Shown here: one piece after another, positions 1-7,798 of the stretch
Layout of the letters: each line of letters opens with the position of its first letter
Position numbering within the stretch: position 1 is the first letter of the stretch
Assembly (NCBI RefSeq): GCF_016595245.1
Contig: NZ_JAENHM010000017.1
Coordinates: 44,919-108,918, forward strand
Reading direction: 5' to 3'
Source: Azospirillum endophyticum
Lineage (GTDB): Bacteria > Pseudomonadota > Alphaproteobacteria > Azospirillales > Azospirillaceae
Length of the DNA stretch: 64,000 bases
Position numbers and translations under genes: made by a program
Notes under the pieces: generated by a model
What the model saw: the letters and a program-made list of their open reading frames with translations, nothing else
Told to the model about the DNA's origin: nothing
The model's database searches: none

Positions 1-214
1 CCGACCCCGAAATTGCGACGTTGCTGCAGCGAGGCGTCGTCTTAAATCGGACTCGATTTGAAGCGTGAATCCGATCGTCACTCGAAGCCTGCAGCGTCGC
101 GCGTTTCAAATTGAACGCATGACGCTGTAGGAGAGGCCTGCCGTTCTCTCCACGTCCTGAGCCGGACGATCAAGGCAATCGGATGAAGGACTCCAGTCGT
201 GAGACTAGGATTTC

Positions 215-301
215 CCGTCATCCCCACTAAGGCGGGGATCCAGAGTTCGCAGAACGAATCTTGTGGGAAAGCCTGGATCCCCGCCTTCGCGGGGATGACG
301 G
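215..301. repeat. REP/MITE-like inverted repeat
   Basis: Two 29-bp arms at 215-243 and 273-301 are reverse complements except at two positions, with a 29-bp centre. The outer ends read CCGTCATCCCC and GGGGATGACGG, and each arm has its own GGATCC-containing half. Short intergenic palindromes with the 'GTCATCCCCGC..GCGGGGATCCAG' style are common, dispersed, non-coding repeats in proteobacterial genomes. No ORF or transposase is present, so this is a passive repeat unit. Confidence 0.75.
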
Positions 302-540
302 CCGAGGGAAGCACACGATGCGATGCGATGCGAGGCGACGCGCTTCAAACTTGAGGCCTCTCTCGGCAAGTCGCCGATTTCTTCACAGGCTCGAAAGCGG
401 GGAACCAGGATTTCCGTAAGAGGGGCAAAAGTCCGGGCGTTCACGGGCGAGTGGCGGCCTTGCGGATGAGGTTCGGGAGGTCGGAGACGCTGCGGGGCCG
501 GCTTCCGGAAAGCCGGGGAGCGGTTTGATCCGGCGGGCAG

Positions 541-556
541 TTTGCGTTTGCGCAAA
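541..556. promoter_or_regulatory. Candidate Crp/Fnr-family (NnrR/Dnr-type) box
   Basis: The sequence is a perfect palindrome, TTTGCG-TTTG-CGCAAA, which contains the TTG-N8-CAA core recognised by Crp/Fnr-family regulators such as NnrR/Dnr and FNR. It lies about 137 bp before the start of the first gene of a cluster that itself encodes a Crp/Fnr regulator and two NnrS proteins. No -35/-10 pair is obvious, so assignment as an operator is inference from symmetry and context. Confidence 0.45.
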
Positions 557-692
557 GACATGGCGGCCCGGTCGTGTTGCCTTGGCCGGGCCCTCTCCGG
601 GAGTTTTCCAGCGTGGGGGGCCGAACTCGTCAGCGTCGCCCGTCCAGCCAGCAGGAGTGCCAGCAAGGACCGCGCTCCTTCCCTCCGGCTCG

Positions 693-1760
693 ATGGACCC
701 AGCCATGTTCCGCATCACCCGCCGCAGCGTGCTCGCCGGCATCGCCGCCGGCTCCGGCCCCGCCTTGCTTCGTCCCGGCCGCGGATGGGCCGCCGCCGCA
801 TCTCCGGCCCCGGCACCGCTGGCGGAACTGACCCTGTGGGGACCGCCGGCGGGCCCCTCCATCACGCTGGTGCACGCCATCGCCTCCGGCCTGCTCCGCC
901 CGGTCGCCGACAAGGTCGTGTTCAAGGCCTGGCGGACCCCGGACGAGCTGCGGGCCGGACTGACGTCCGGCACCATGAAGACCTTCGTGCTGCCGACGCA
1001 GTCCGCCGCCAACCTGTTCAACAAGGGGTTGGGCATCCGGCTGGTCAACGTGATGACCAACGGGCTGCTGCATCTGGTGTCGGCCGATCCGTCGCTCTCC
1101 TCGATAAGCGCGCTGAAGGGACGGACGGTCGCCCTGCCCTTCCGCAACGACACGCCCGAGTTCGTCCTTCGCCGCCTGCTGGCGGCCGGGGGGCTCGCTT
1201 CCGACGCGGCGCCCGGCGGGGAGAAGGCCGGCGGGGAGAGGGCCGGCGGGGAGAAGGTCGCGCTGCAGTTCACCGGAACGCCGATGGAAGCGATCCAGCT
1301 CCTCGTCACCGGCCGGGCCGACGCCGCCCTGCTGCCGGAACCGGCCGCCTCGGCCGCCATCCTGCGCGCCGGACAGGCGGGCAGGACGGTGACGCGGGTG
1401 ATCGACATCCAGCAGGCCTGGGGAGCGGCCACCGGGCTCGGCACCGACCTGCCGCAGGCGGGCCTCGGTGTCACCGGCGATTTCCTGGCGCAGCACGCCC
1501 CCGCCGTCGAGGCCCTGCACGCGGCGCTGGCGGCCGCCACCCTTTCGGTCAACGCCGGCCCGGCACGGGCGGCGAACGACGCCGCCGCTCCGCTCGGCCT
1601 GCCCTGGCCGGTGATCGAGCAGGCGATCCCGCATTCCCGCCTGGTCTGCCAGCGCGCGAGCGCGGCGCGGAACTCGCTGGAGTCGCTCTTCCGCGTCGTG
1701 TCGGAGTTCGATCCCAGGATCATCGGCGGCGCGCTGCCCGCCGCCGACTTCTATCTGTAG
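693..1760 (+). CDS. ABC transporter substrate-binding protein (NMT1/SsuA-like), Tat-type leader
   Basis: Probable periplasmic binding protein for the permease and ATPase genes in the same cluster. The ATG at 693 (or 705) gives an N-terminus MFRITRRSVLAG, a twin-arginine leader followed by an Ala-rich core; longer in-frame starts give no signal peptide and were rejected. The mature part (ELTLWGPPAGPSITL onward, then FKAWRTPDEL and SALKGRTVALPF) resembles the NMT1/THI5-like fold of nitrate/sulfonate/taurine transporters. Around residue 175 the protein carries three tandem pentapeptides (GGEKA, GGERA, GGEKV) encoded by 15-nt repeats. The ligand cannot be read from the sequence. The next gene begins 7 bp downstream. 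Confidence 0.8.
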   Translation: MDPAMFRITRRSVLAGIAAGSGPALLRPGRGWAAAASPAPAPLAELTLWGPPAGPSITLVHAIASGLLRPVADKVVFKAWRTPDELRAGLTSGTMKTFVLPTQSAANLFNKGLGIRLVNVMTNGLLHLVSADPSLSSISALKGRTVALPFRNDTPEFVLRRLLAAGGLASDAAPGGEKAGGERAGGEKVALQFTGTPMEAIQLLVTGRADAALLPEPAASAAILRAGQAGRTVTRVIDIQQAWGAATGLGTDLPQAGLGVTGDFLAQHAPAVEALHAALAAATLSVNAGPARAANDAAAPLGLPWPVIEQAIPHSRLVCQRASAARNSLESLFRVVSEFDPRIIGGALPAADFYL

Positions 1761-1767
1761 GCGCTCC

Positions 1768-2604
1768 ATGGGCAAGACGATGGTTCGCACGATCCTGTCG
1801 GTGCTGGTCGACCGGCTGGGCCGGGTCGGGCAACTCCTGTGGTCGGGCTGGGCCGGGCTGGCCGGGCTCGCCCTGTTCGCGGCACTGTGGCAGGCCGGGC
1901 ACGAGCGCTACGGCGGCTTCATCCTGCCGGCGCCCCTGGCGACGCTGGCCGCCGGCGTGGAGATCGCCGCCGCCCCCGCGGCCTGGGCGCTGGCCGGCCA
2001 GACCGCGCTCCGCGCCGTCGAGGGATTCGCGCTGGCCGCCGCCGCCGGCACGGCCGGGGGGCTGGCTGCCGGCTACTCGGCCGCGACGATGCGGCTGGCC
2101 CGGCCGATCCTGACCGTCCTGCTCGGGGTGCCGCCCATCGCCTGGATCGTTCTGGCGATGATCTGGTTCGGCTCCACCGACGGGACGGTCGTCACGACGG
2201 TGCTGGTCGCGGCGACCCCGGTGGTGTTCGTCGGCGTGGCCGAAGGCGCCGCCACCCGTGACCGCGGGCTGGACGACATGGCCCGCGCCTTCGGCGCCGG
2301 CCCGCTCGCCCGGCTGACGACGCTCGGCCTGCGCCATGTCGCCGCCTTCCTGTTCCCGGCGCTGACCGTGGCGCTGGGGTCGGCCTTCAAGGTGGCGGTG
2401 ATGGCGGAGCTTCTCGCCAACACCGGCGGCATCGGCGGCGCGCTCGCGACCGCCCGCGCCAATCTCGACGTCGCCGAGGCGATGGCCTGGGTGCTGATCG
2501 CCGTCGCCGGCCTGATCCTCGTCGAATACACGCTGGTCCACCCCGTCCGGTCCGAATTCGAACGCTGGCGCAACGCCGCGCGGCCCTGGGGCGTCAAGCG
2601 TTGA
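1768..2604 (+). CDS. ABC transporter permease (SsuC/TauC type)
   Basis: Inner-membrane permease of a NitT/TauT-type importer, about 278 residues with five to six hydrophobic segments. The cytoplasmic coupling region (DDMARAFGAGPLARLTTLGLRHV, around residues 171-193) matches the EAA loop of BPD permeases, with a conserved Gly. It follows the binding protein closely and its TGA overlaps the TTG start of the next gene (TTGA), so the two are probably translationally coupled. It should pair with the ATPase at 5802-6587. Substrate unknown; the surrounding NnrS and TonB receptor genes hint at a metal or cofactor rather than a sulfonate, which is inference. Confidence 0.88.
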   Translation: MGKTMVRTILSVLVDRLGRVGQLLWSGWAGLAGLALFAALWQAGHERYGGFILPAPLATLAAGVEIAAAPAAWALAGQTALRAVEGFALAAAAGTAGGLAAGYSAATMRLARPILTVLLGVPPIAWIVLAMIWFGSTDGTVVTTVLVAATPVVFVGVAEGAATRDRGLDDMARAFGAGPLARLTTLGLRHVAAFLFPALTVALGSAFKVAVMAELLANTGGIGGALATARANLDVAEAMAWVLIAVAGLILVEYTLVHPVRSEFERWRNAARPWGVKR

Positions 2605-3407
2605 CCGTCCATTCGCCACGCCTCGCCCCGCGGGACTGGCGCCGGATCCGCTCGGCCGCCCCCTTCGCATCGTTGAGCGACGGGGATTTCGCGCCGATTG
2701 CCGACAGGACCCGCTGCGAGACCCGCCGGGAGGGCCAGACCCTGTTCTTCCAGGACGAACCGGCGGAGGCCTTCTTCGTCGTCCTCGACGGCTGGGTCGT
2801 CCTGTCGCGCGACCGCAGCGACGGGACCAGGACCGTCATCAGGATCGTCGGCCCCGGCGAATCCTTTGCCGAGGCGATGATCGCCGAAGGCGCCCGCTAT
2901 CCCGTCGGCGCCGAAGCCGCATGCCCGCTGCGGGTCGCCCGGTTCGAAACGGCACGGCTCCGCGCGCTCGTCGCCGCCACCCCTGGCCTCGGACTGTCCA
3001 TCGTCGCGGCGACCTTCCGGCAGATGCACCGTCTGGTCGATCAGATCGAGCATCTGAAAAGCTGGCCGGCAGACCGCCGGGTCGCCGCGATGCTGCTGCG
3101 GATGTGCGATTGCCGGGCGGATCGTGACCGGGTGAGCTGTGACGAAGCAGGCAGCGATGCCGGTTCCTGCCGGTTCGACCTGCCGGTCAGCCAGCGCCTG
3201 ATCGCCGCCAAGCTGTCGATCACGCCGTCGACCCTGTCGCGCAGTCTGAAGCGGCTGGAAGCGCTCGGCGTGACGGCCGACCGCGGATGCATCGCCATCG
3301 GCGACACCGCCCGCCTCGCCCGGTTCGCCGCAGGGCAGGGCGGCGAGCGCTGCCGCCGGGCCGGTGAGAAATCGCCCGTGCACGTCGCTTTTCCCGCTCC
3401 GACTTGA
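2601..3407 (+). CDS. Crp/Fnr-family transcriptional regulator (Dnr/NnrR-like)
   Basis: Likely regulator of the surrounding nitric-oxide-type cluster. It has an N-terminal cyclic-nucleotide-binding-like beta-barrel (about residues 20-140, with GQTLFFQDEPAEAFFVVLDGWV) and a C-terminal winged HTH (QRLIAAKLSITPSTLSRSL). It lacks the N-terminal four-Cys iron-sulfur motif of FNR, as do NO-sensing Dnr/NnrR proteins, which use heme. The TTG at 2601 overlaps the upstream stop. Two Cys-containing stretches (MCDC and SCDEAGSDAGSC) lie between the domains. The candidate boxes at 541-556 and 3404-3417 may be its own targets. Confidence 0.85.
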   Translation: MTVHSPRLAPRDWRRIRSAAPFASLSDGDFAPIADRTRCETRREGQTLFFQDEPAEAFFVVLDGWVVLSRDRSDGTRTVIRIVGPGESFAEAMIAEGARYPVGAEAACPLRVARFETARLRALVAATPGLGLSIVAATFRQMHRLVDQIEHLKSWPADRRVAAMLLRMCDCRADRDRVSCDEAGSDAGSCRFDLPVSQRLIAAKLSITPSTLSRSLKRLEALGVTADRGCIAIGDTARLARFAAGQGGERCRRAGEKSPVHVAFPAPT

Positions 3408-3417
3408 CCAAGGACAA
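3404..3417. promoter_or_regulatory. Candidate TTG-N8-CAA box before the TonB receptor gene
   Basis: The sequence TTGACCAAGGACAA has the TTG-N8-CAA spacing of Crp/Fnr-family sites and overlaps the stop codon of the Crp/Fnr regulator, 80 bp before the receptor start. One half-site (TTGAC) is FNR-like and the other is imperfect. It could give the receptor gene separate control from the regulator. Confidence 0.3.
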
Positions 3418-3496
3418 GTGGTCCCCCGGAAGGCCCGATAAAATGCGAACGACTATCACTCGCAATATCCGACCGGCCTTTGGGGGAAAGACCATC

Positions 3497-5743
3497 ATGA
3501 TCACACGGGCACAGGCAAGCCGCGCGCCCCTTCTTCTCGCCGGCCTCGCGGCGGCTTCGCTGACCGGCACGGCGCCGGAACCGGCCCGCGCGCAGTCGGC
3601 GGCGCCGGGGGCCGCCGTCGTCCTTGATGCGGTGACCGTCGAGGGGCATGGCGACGGTGCCGAGGCGGCGGCCCGCAAGCGGCTGGAGGCGATCCCCGGC
3701 GGGACCGCGCTGGTGGCGGACGAGGATCTGGCCGGCAAGGCGAACGTCACCGTCTCCGATGCGCTGGGCGGGGTGCCCGGCGTCGTGGTGCAGAATTTCT
3801 TCGGCGGCAACGACCAGCCGCGCATCCAGATCCGCGGCTCAGGGCTTCAGCAGAACCCGGTCGAACGCGGCATCCTCGCCCTGCAGAACGGCCTGCCGCT
3901 GAACCGGGCCGACGGGTCCTACATCGTCGGGCTGGCCAACCCGCGTCAGGCGGAACTCACGGAGATCTACCGCGGCTACACCGCCAACCGCCTGGGCGCC
4001 AGCGTGATGGGCGGGGCGGTCAACTTCATCTCCCCCACCGGCTCCTCGGCGCCGGGCGTCCGCCTGGGCATCGAAGGCGGCAGCTTCGGGCAGCTCAACA
4101 CCACCGCGCAGGCCGGCGGCCGCGCCGGGGATCTCGACGGGCTGATCCAGTTCCAGCGCAGCCGGCGCGACGGCTTCCGCGACCACAACGGTTCCGAACG
4201 CACCGGCTTCGACGCGAATATCGGCGCCGCCCTGTCGGACACCGTCAGCACCCGCTTCTTCGCCGGCTACACCGACCTGTCCTTCGACGTCGCCGGCCCG
4301 CTGACCCGCCAGTTGCTGAACTCCAACCCCGAATCCGTCTTCGGCGGCCCCACCGTGGTGAACGGCGTCGCCACCAATCCGGGGCCTAACGTCGTCCGCG
4401 ACCGGCCGCGCCGCGAGGCCAGGCAGTTCCGCATCGGCAACCGGACCACGGCGACCTTCGGCCCGCATCTGCTCGACGTCGCGCTCGGCTACACCCACAC
4501 CGACGACATGTTCCGCTTTCCGGTGTCGTCGGGCATCCGCAGGACCGACGGCGGCGACGTCACCGCCGTCGCGCGCTACGCCTACAGCCCCGACGAGACC
4601 CAGCCCCTGCCGCTGTTCGAGACGACCGTCCGCTATGTCGTCGGTTCAGCCGACCGCGAGGATTACCTGAACAACGCCGGAACCCGGGGGGCGCTGTTCG
4701 GGCGCAGCAAGCTGGACGCCAGCACCCTGTCGCTCCATTCCGGCCTGAACCTGCCGCTGGCCGGCGGGGTCACGCTGTCGCCGGCGGTCACCGTCACCCA
4801 CGCCACGCGCAAGAACGACGACACCTTCGGCGCCGCGCGGCGGCCCACCCTCGCCTTCAACCCGGCCAATCCGAGGGCGGCGCTGCCCGCCGGGTCGATC
4901 CCGGCGGGCGACACCGGCTACGACCGCAGTTACGACGGCGTCAGCCCCAGCCTCGGCCTGACCTGGAAGCCGCACGAGGACCACACCCTCTTCGCCGCCG
5001 TCAGCCGGACCTTCGAGCCGCCGACCCACGACGACCTGATCGCCACGGTCAACGGCACGCCCAACAGCAGCGCCGGGCGGCCCAATCCCGCCCAGCCCGG
5101 CTTCGTCTCCACCGCCTACCGCACGCCGGACCTGAAGGCGCAGACGGCGACCACCGTCGAGGCCGGATGGCGCAGCCGCCTCGGCAGGGTCTCGATCGAC
5201 GCCGGCAGCTATTATTCCTGGGTCAGGAACGAGCTGCTGAGCCTGCGCGACGTCACCGGCGCCTCGCTCGGCGCGGTGAACGCCGGGCAGACGCGGCATT
5301 TCGGCGTCGATCTCGGGCTGTCGGCCAGCCTCACCGAGAAGCTGGGCGGCCGCATCGCCTACACCTTCCAGGATTTCCGCTTCCACGACGACCCGGTGCG
5401 CGGCGGGAACCGGCTGGCCGGCGCGCCGCGCCACGTCGTCAACGCGTCGGCGCGCTACGCCGTCACCCCGGCGCTGTCGCTGAAGGCGGAGGTCGACTGG
5501 TTTCCCGGCAGGACCCCGGTGGACAACATGAACAGCGTCTACACCGACGGCTACGCGACCGTCGATCTCGGCGCCACCTACGCTATCACCGAGCATGTCA
5601 GCGTCTATGGCGAGGCGCGCAACATCTTCGACAAGACCTATGCCTCCTCCACCCTGATCGTCGATCAGGCATCCCCCACCCAGGCGGTCTATCTGCCGGG
5701 CGACGGCCGCGCCTTCTACGCCGGGCTGAAGGTGAATTTCTGA
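3497..5743 (+). CDS. TonB-dependent outer-membrane receptor
   Basis: Outer-membrane ligand-gated channel energised by TonB. I chose ATG 3497 because a GGGGGAAAG ribosome site lies just upstream and the product then starts with a typical signal peptide (MITRAQASRAPLLLAGLAAA, cleavage near ARAQS). The plug domain follows (TVSDALGGVPGVVV, then PRIQIRGSGLQ and GGAVNFISP), then a 22-strand-type barrel ending in Phe (AGLKVNF). Length, about 748 residues, is normal for FecA/BtuB/CopA-type receptors. Placed between the Crp/Fnr gene and the ABC ATPase, it probably works with this ABC importer as an outer-to-inner membrane uptake route. The substrate is not evident. Confidence 0.92.
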   Translation: MITRAQASRAPLLLAGLAAASLTGTAPEPARAQSAAPGAAVVLDAVTVEGHGDGAEAAARKRLEAIPGGTALVADEDLAGKANVTVSDALGGVPGVVVQNFFGGNDQPRIQIRGSGLQQNPVERGILALQNGLPLNRADGSYIVGLANPRQAELTEIYRGYTANRLGASVMGGAVNFISPTGSSAPGVRLGIEGGSFGQLNTTAQAGGRAGDLDGLIQFQRSRRDGFRDHNGSERTGFDANIGAALSDTVSTRFFAGYTDLSFDVAGPLTRQLLNSNPESVFGGPTVVNGVATNPGPNVVRDRPRREARQFRIGNRTTATFGPHLLDVALGYTHTDDMFRFPVSSGIRRTDGGDVTAVARYAYSPDETQPLPLFETTVRYVVGSADREDYLNNAGTRGALFGRSKLDASTLSLHSGLNLPLAGGVTLSPAVTVTHATRKNDDTFGAARRPTLAFNPANPRAALPAGSIPAGDTGYDRSYDGVSPSLGLTWKPHEDHTLFAAVSRTFEPPTHDDLIATVNGTPNSSAGRPNPAQPGFVSTAYRTPDLKAQTATTVEAGWRSRLGRVSIDAGSYYSWVRNELLSLRDVTGASLGAVNAGQTRHFGVDLGLSASLTEKLGGRIAYTFQDFRFHDDPVRGGNRLAGAPRHVVNASARYAVTPALSLKAEVDWFPGRTPVDNMNSVYTDGYATVDLGATYAITEHVSVYGEARNIFDKTYASSTLIVDQASPTQAVYLPGDGRAFYAGLKVNF

Positions 5744-5801
5744 CCCGCCGCTCTTCCGACCCGGCTCCCGGCCGGTTCCCCGCCCGACGAAAGCGCATGC
5801 C

Positions 5802-6587
5802 ATGAGCCGAGAGACCGCGTTCCCCTCCCCTCCTCCCGCCCCGTCCCTGACCCTGTCCGGCATCGGCCACGCCTATCTCGGGCGCACGGTCCTCGACGCG
5901 GTCGACCTGTCGCTGGCGGTCGGCGAGGTGGCGGCGCTCGTCGGTCCCTCGGGCTGCGGCAAGAGCACCCTGGCCCATATCGCCGCCGGGCTGGTCGAGC
6001 CGTCGCGCGGCCGCGTCCTGCGGGGCTACCGCCGCCACGGCATGGTGTTCCAGGACCCGCGCCTGCTGCCCTGGGCGACGGCGCGGGCCAACATCGCCTA
6101 CCCGCTGCGCCTGCTCGGCCTGTCCCGGGGAGAACGGCGGGACCGGGCGGAGGAGGCCGCCGGACGGGTGGCGCTCGATGCCGCCGACCTCGACAAGTTT
6201 CCCGTCGAACTGTCGGGAGGCATGCGCCAGCGCGCGGCCATCGCCCGGGCGCTGGCGGTCGACCCCGACTTCGTCTATTTCGACGAACCCTTCACGGCGC
6301 TCGACGTCGCCCTGAAGCGCCGCCTGCAGGATCTGGTGATCGGCTCCTCGCGGGCCGCCCGCTTCGGCGCCCTGTTCATCACCCACGACCTGATGGAGGC
6401 GGTCCGCATCGCCCACCGCGTCCTGGTCATGGATGTCCTCGGCCGCGGCATCGCCGGGTCGCGCATCGTGCCCGGCGAACCGGGCGGCCGCGACGACGGC
6501 GACCTCTACCGGCTGGTCGGGGCTTTCCTGGCCGACGATCCGCTGTTCCGCCACATCCACGACATCGACGAAAGGCGGGTCCCATGA
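5802..6587 (+). CDS. ABC transporter ATP-binding protein (SsuB/TauB type)
   Basis: Nucleotide-binding subunit for the permease at 1768-2604. Visible motifs are Walker A GPSGCGKST (residues about 47-55), Q-loop (MVFQDPRLLPW), signature LSGGMRQRAAIARALA and Walker B FVYFDEP, followed by the H-loop in FITHDLMEAVRIA. Length 261 is normal for the nitrate/sulfonate/taurine ATPase family. The stop overlaps the start of nnrS by ATGA, so transport and NnrS genes are coupled in one transcription unit. Confidence 0.92.
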   Translation: MSRETAFPSPPPAPSLTLSGIGHAYLGRTVLDAVDLSLAVGEVAALVGPSGCGKSTLAHIAAGLVEPSRGRVLRGYRRHGMVFQDPRLLPWATARANIAYPLRLLGLSRGERRDRAEEAAGRVALDAADLDKFPVELSGGMRQRAAIARALAVDPDFVYFDEPFTALDVALKRRLQDLVIGSSRAARFGALFITHDLMEAVRIAHRVLVMDVLGRGIAGSRIVPGEPGGRDDGDLYRLVGAFLADDPLFRHIHDIDERRVP

Positions 6588-7798
6588 CCGCCCTCGGCCG
6601 GACCGGCCCCATGCCGCCCCTTGCCCGCATCCTCGGCGACGAGGGGTTGCGGCTGTTCTTCCCGCTGGCGGCCCTGCATGCCGCCCTGTGGCCGCTGCTG
6701 TGGGCCGTGGTCGCCGGTTTCGCCCTGCCCGTCGACGGCACGATCCCGCCAAGCCTCTGGCACGCCCATGAAATGCTGTTCGGCGCCTTCGGCGCGGCCG
6801 TGATCGGCTTCGTCACGACCGCCATCCCGGAATGGACCGACACCCGGCGGATGCAGGGACGCGCCCTGTTCGCCCTGGCCGGGATCTGGGGCCTCGGGCG
6901 GGCCGGCGGGCTGTTCGGCGGCGACGCGGCGGCCGTCGTCGCCGCCGTCGCCGACACCGTCTGGCTCGTCCTCCTTCCCCTCTATGTCGCGGCGGTGTCC
7001 TGGCGCAAGCGGACCGCCCGCCTGTTCGGCATGCTGGTCTGGCTGGGTGCGCTGGCCGTGTCCGGGGGCGTCGTCCACGCCGCCTTCCTCCTTGGCGACG
7101 TCGGGCTGGCGCAGGCCGGACTGCACCGCGCCGGTCTGGTCCTGCTCGGGCTGCTCGGGCTCGTGCTGGCGCGGATCGCGGTGCCCATCACCAATCTGGT
7201 CCTCGATCCCGGCGGCACCAGTTCGCCCTACAGGCCGCATCCCGGCCGCCTCAACCTGGCGCCCGGGCTGGTCGCCGTCGCGCTCGCCGGGGACATCGCC
7301 GGCGTCTCGCCGGCCGTCGGCGCCTATTTGGCCATCGCCGCCGGAGCCGCCTTTCTCGACCGGGTCGCCGAGGCCTTCGTCGGCCGCGAGTTCTTCCGCA
7401 CCGAGATCCTGGCGCTCGCCGGATCGAGCCTGCTGGCAGGGTCCGGACTGCTGCTCGCCGGCGCGGCGCGGCTGGGCGCCCCCTTTCCCGAGACGCCGGC
7501 CCTGCATCTGGCGCTGATGGGCGGGCTCGGCCTCGGCGTGCTGGCGGTCTTCGCCGTCGCCGGGCTGTTCCACACCGGCCGGGCGCTGCCCCTGCCGCGG
7601 CCGGCCCGGCTGGCGATCCTGCTGCTGGTCGCGGCGGTGCTGCTGCGGGTCCTGCCGGACCTCGGCGTGCTGCCCCCGCCGCCCGGGCCGCCGCATGCGC
7701 TGGCGGGGCTGTCCTGGGCGGCGGCCTTCCTGCTTTGGCTCCGCATCTACTGGCCGTTCCTGTCGGCCCCCCGCATGGCGGACGCCGATGTCTGCTGA
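6584..7798 (+). CDS. nnrS: NnrS family protein (first copy)
   Basis: Polytopic membrane protein of the NnrS family, known as heme- and copper-containing proteins under NO-responsive Crp/Fnr control that protect against NO-derived iron-nitrosyl stress. The family signature WHAHEMLFGAFGAAVIGF sits near residues 60-77, followed by TTAIPEWTDTR, and about 12 hydrophobic segments cover 404 residues. The gene overlaps the upstream ATPase gene by 4 bp and the second nnrS copy by 11 bp. Presence beside a Crp/Fnr regulator supports nitrosative-stress control. Confidence 0.9.
   Translation: MTALGRTGPMPPLARILGDEGLRLFFPLAALHAALWPLLWAVVAGFALPVDGTIPPSLWHAHEMLFGAFGAAVIGFVTTAIPEWTDTRRMQGRALFALAGIWGLGRAGGLFGGDAAAVVAAVADTVWLVLLPLYVAAVSWRKRTARLFGMLVWLGALAVSGGVVHAAFLLGDVGLAQAGLHRAGLVLLGLLGLVLARIAVPITNLVLDPGGTSSPYRPHPGRLNLAPGLVAVALAGDIAGVSPAVGAYLAIAAGAAFLDRVAEAFVGREFFRTEILALAGSSLLAGSGLLLAGAARLGAPFPETPALHLALMGGLGLGVLAVFAVAGLFHTGRALPLPRPARLAILLLVAAVLLRVLPDLGVLPPPPGPPHALAGLSWAAAFLLWLRIYWPFLSAPRMADADVC

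Larger units (their letters stand above)
1..692. other. Left-edge stretch without a convincing complete gene
   Basis: I see no convincing complete gene here. Plus frame 3 is open from the window edge to a TGA at 66-68 and could be the last 21 codons of an upstream gene, but that is too short to support. The stretch holds an inverted-repeat element (215-301), a short GATGC microsatellite near 315-332, and a Crp/Fnr-type palindrome at 541-556. The long open frames running into the next gene on both strands look like high-GC shadows. Confidence 0.5.

Noticed and set aside
3..68. C-terminal fragment of an upstream gene at the left edge
   Set aside because: Only 21 codons and no recognizable family; kept as a note, not as a gene.
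361..692. TPP riboswitch before an NMT1-like binding protein
   Set aside because: No CUGAGA core with a matching second half.
383..1723. 446-residue minus-strand open frame across the first binding-protein gene
   Set aside because: High-GC shadow of the plus-strand gene: Arg/Pro/Ala-rich with no fold or motif.
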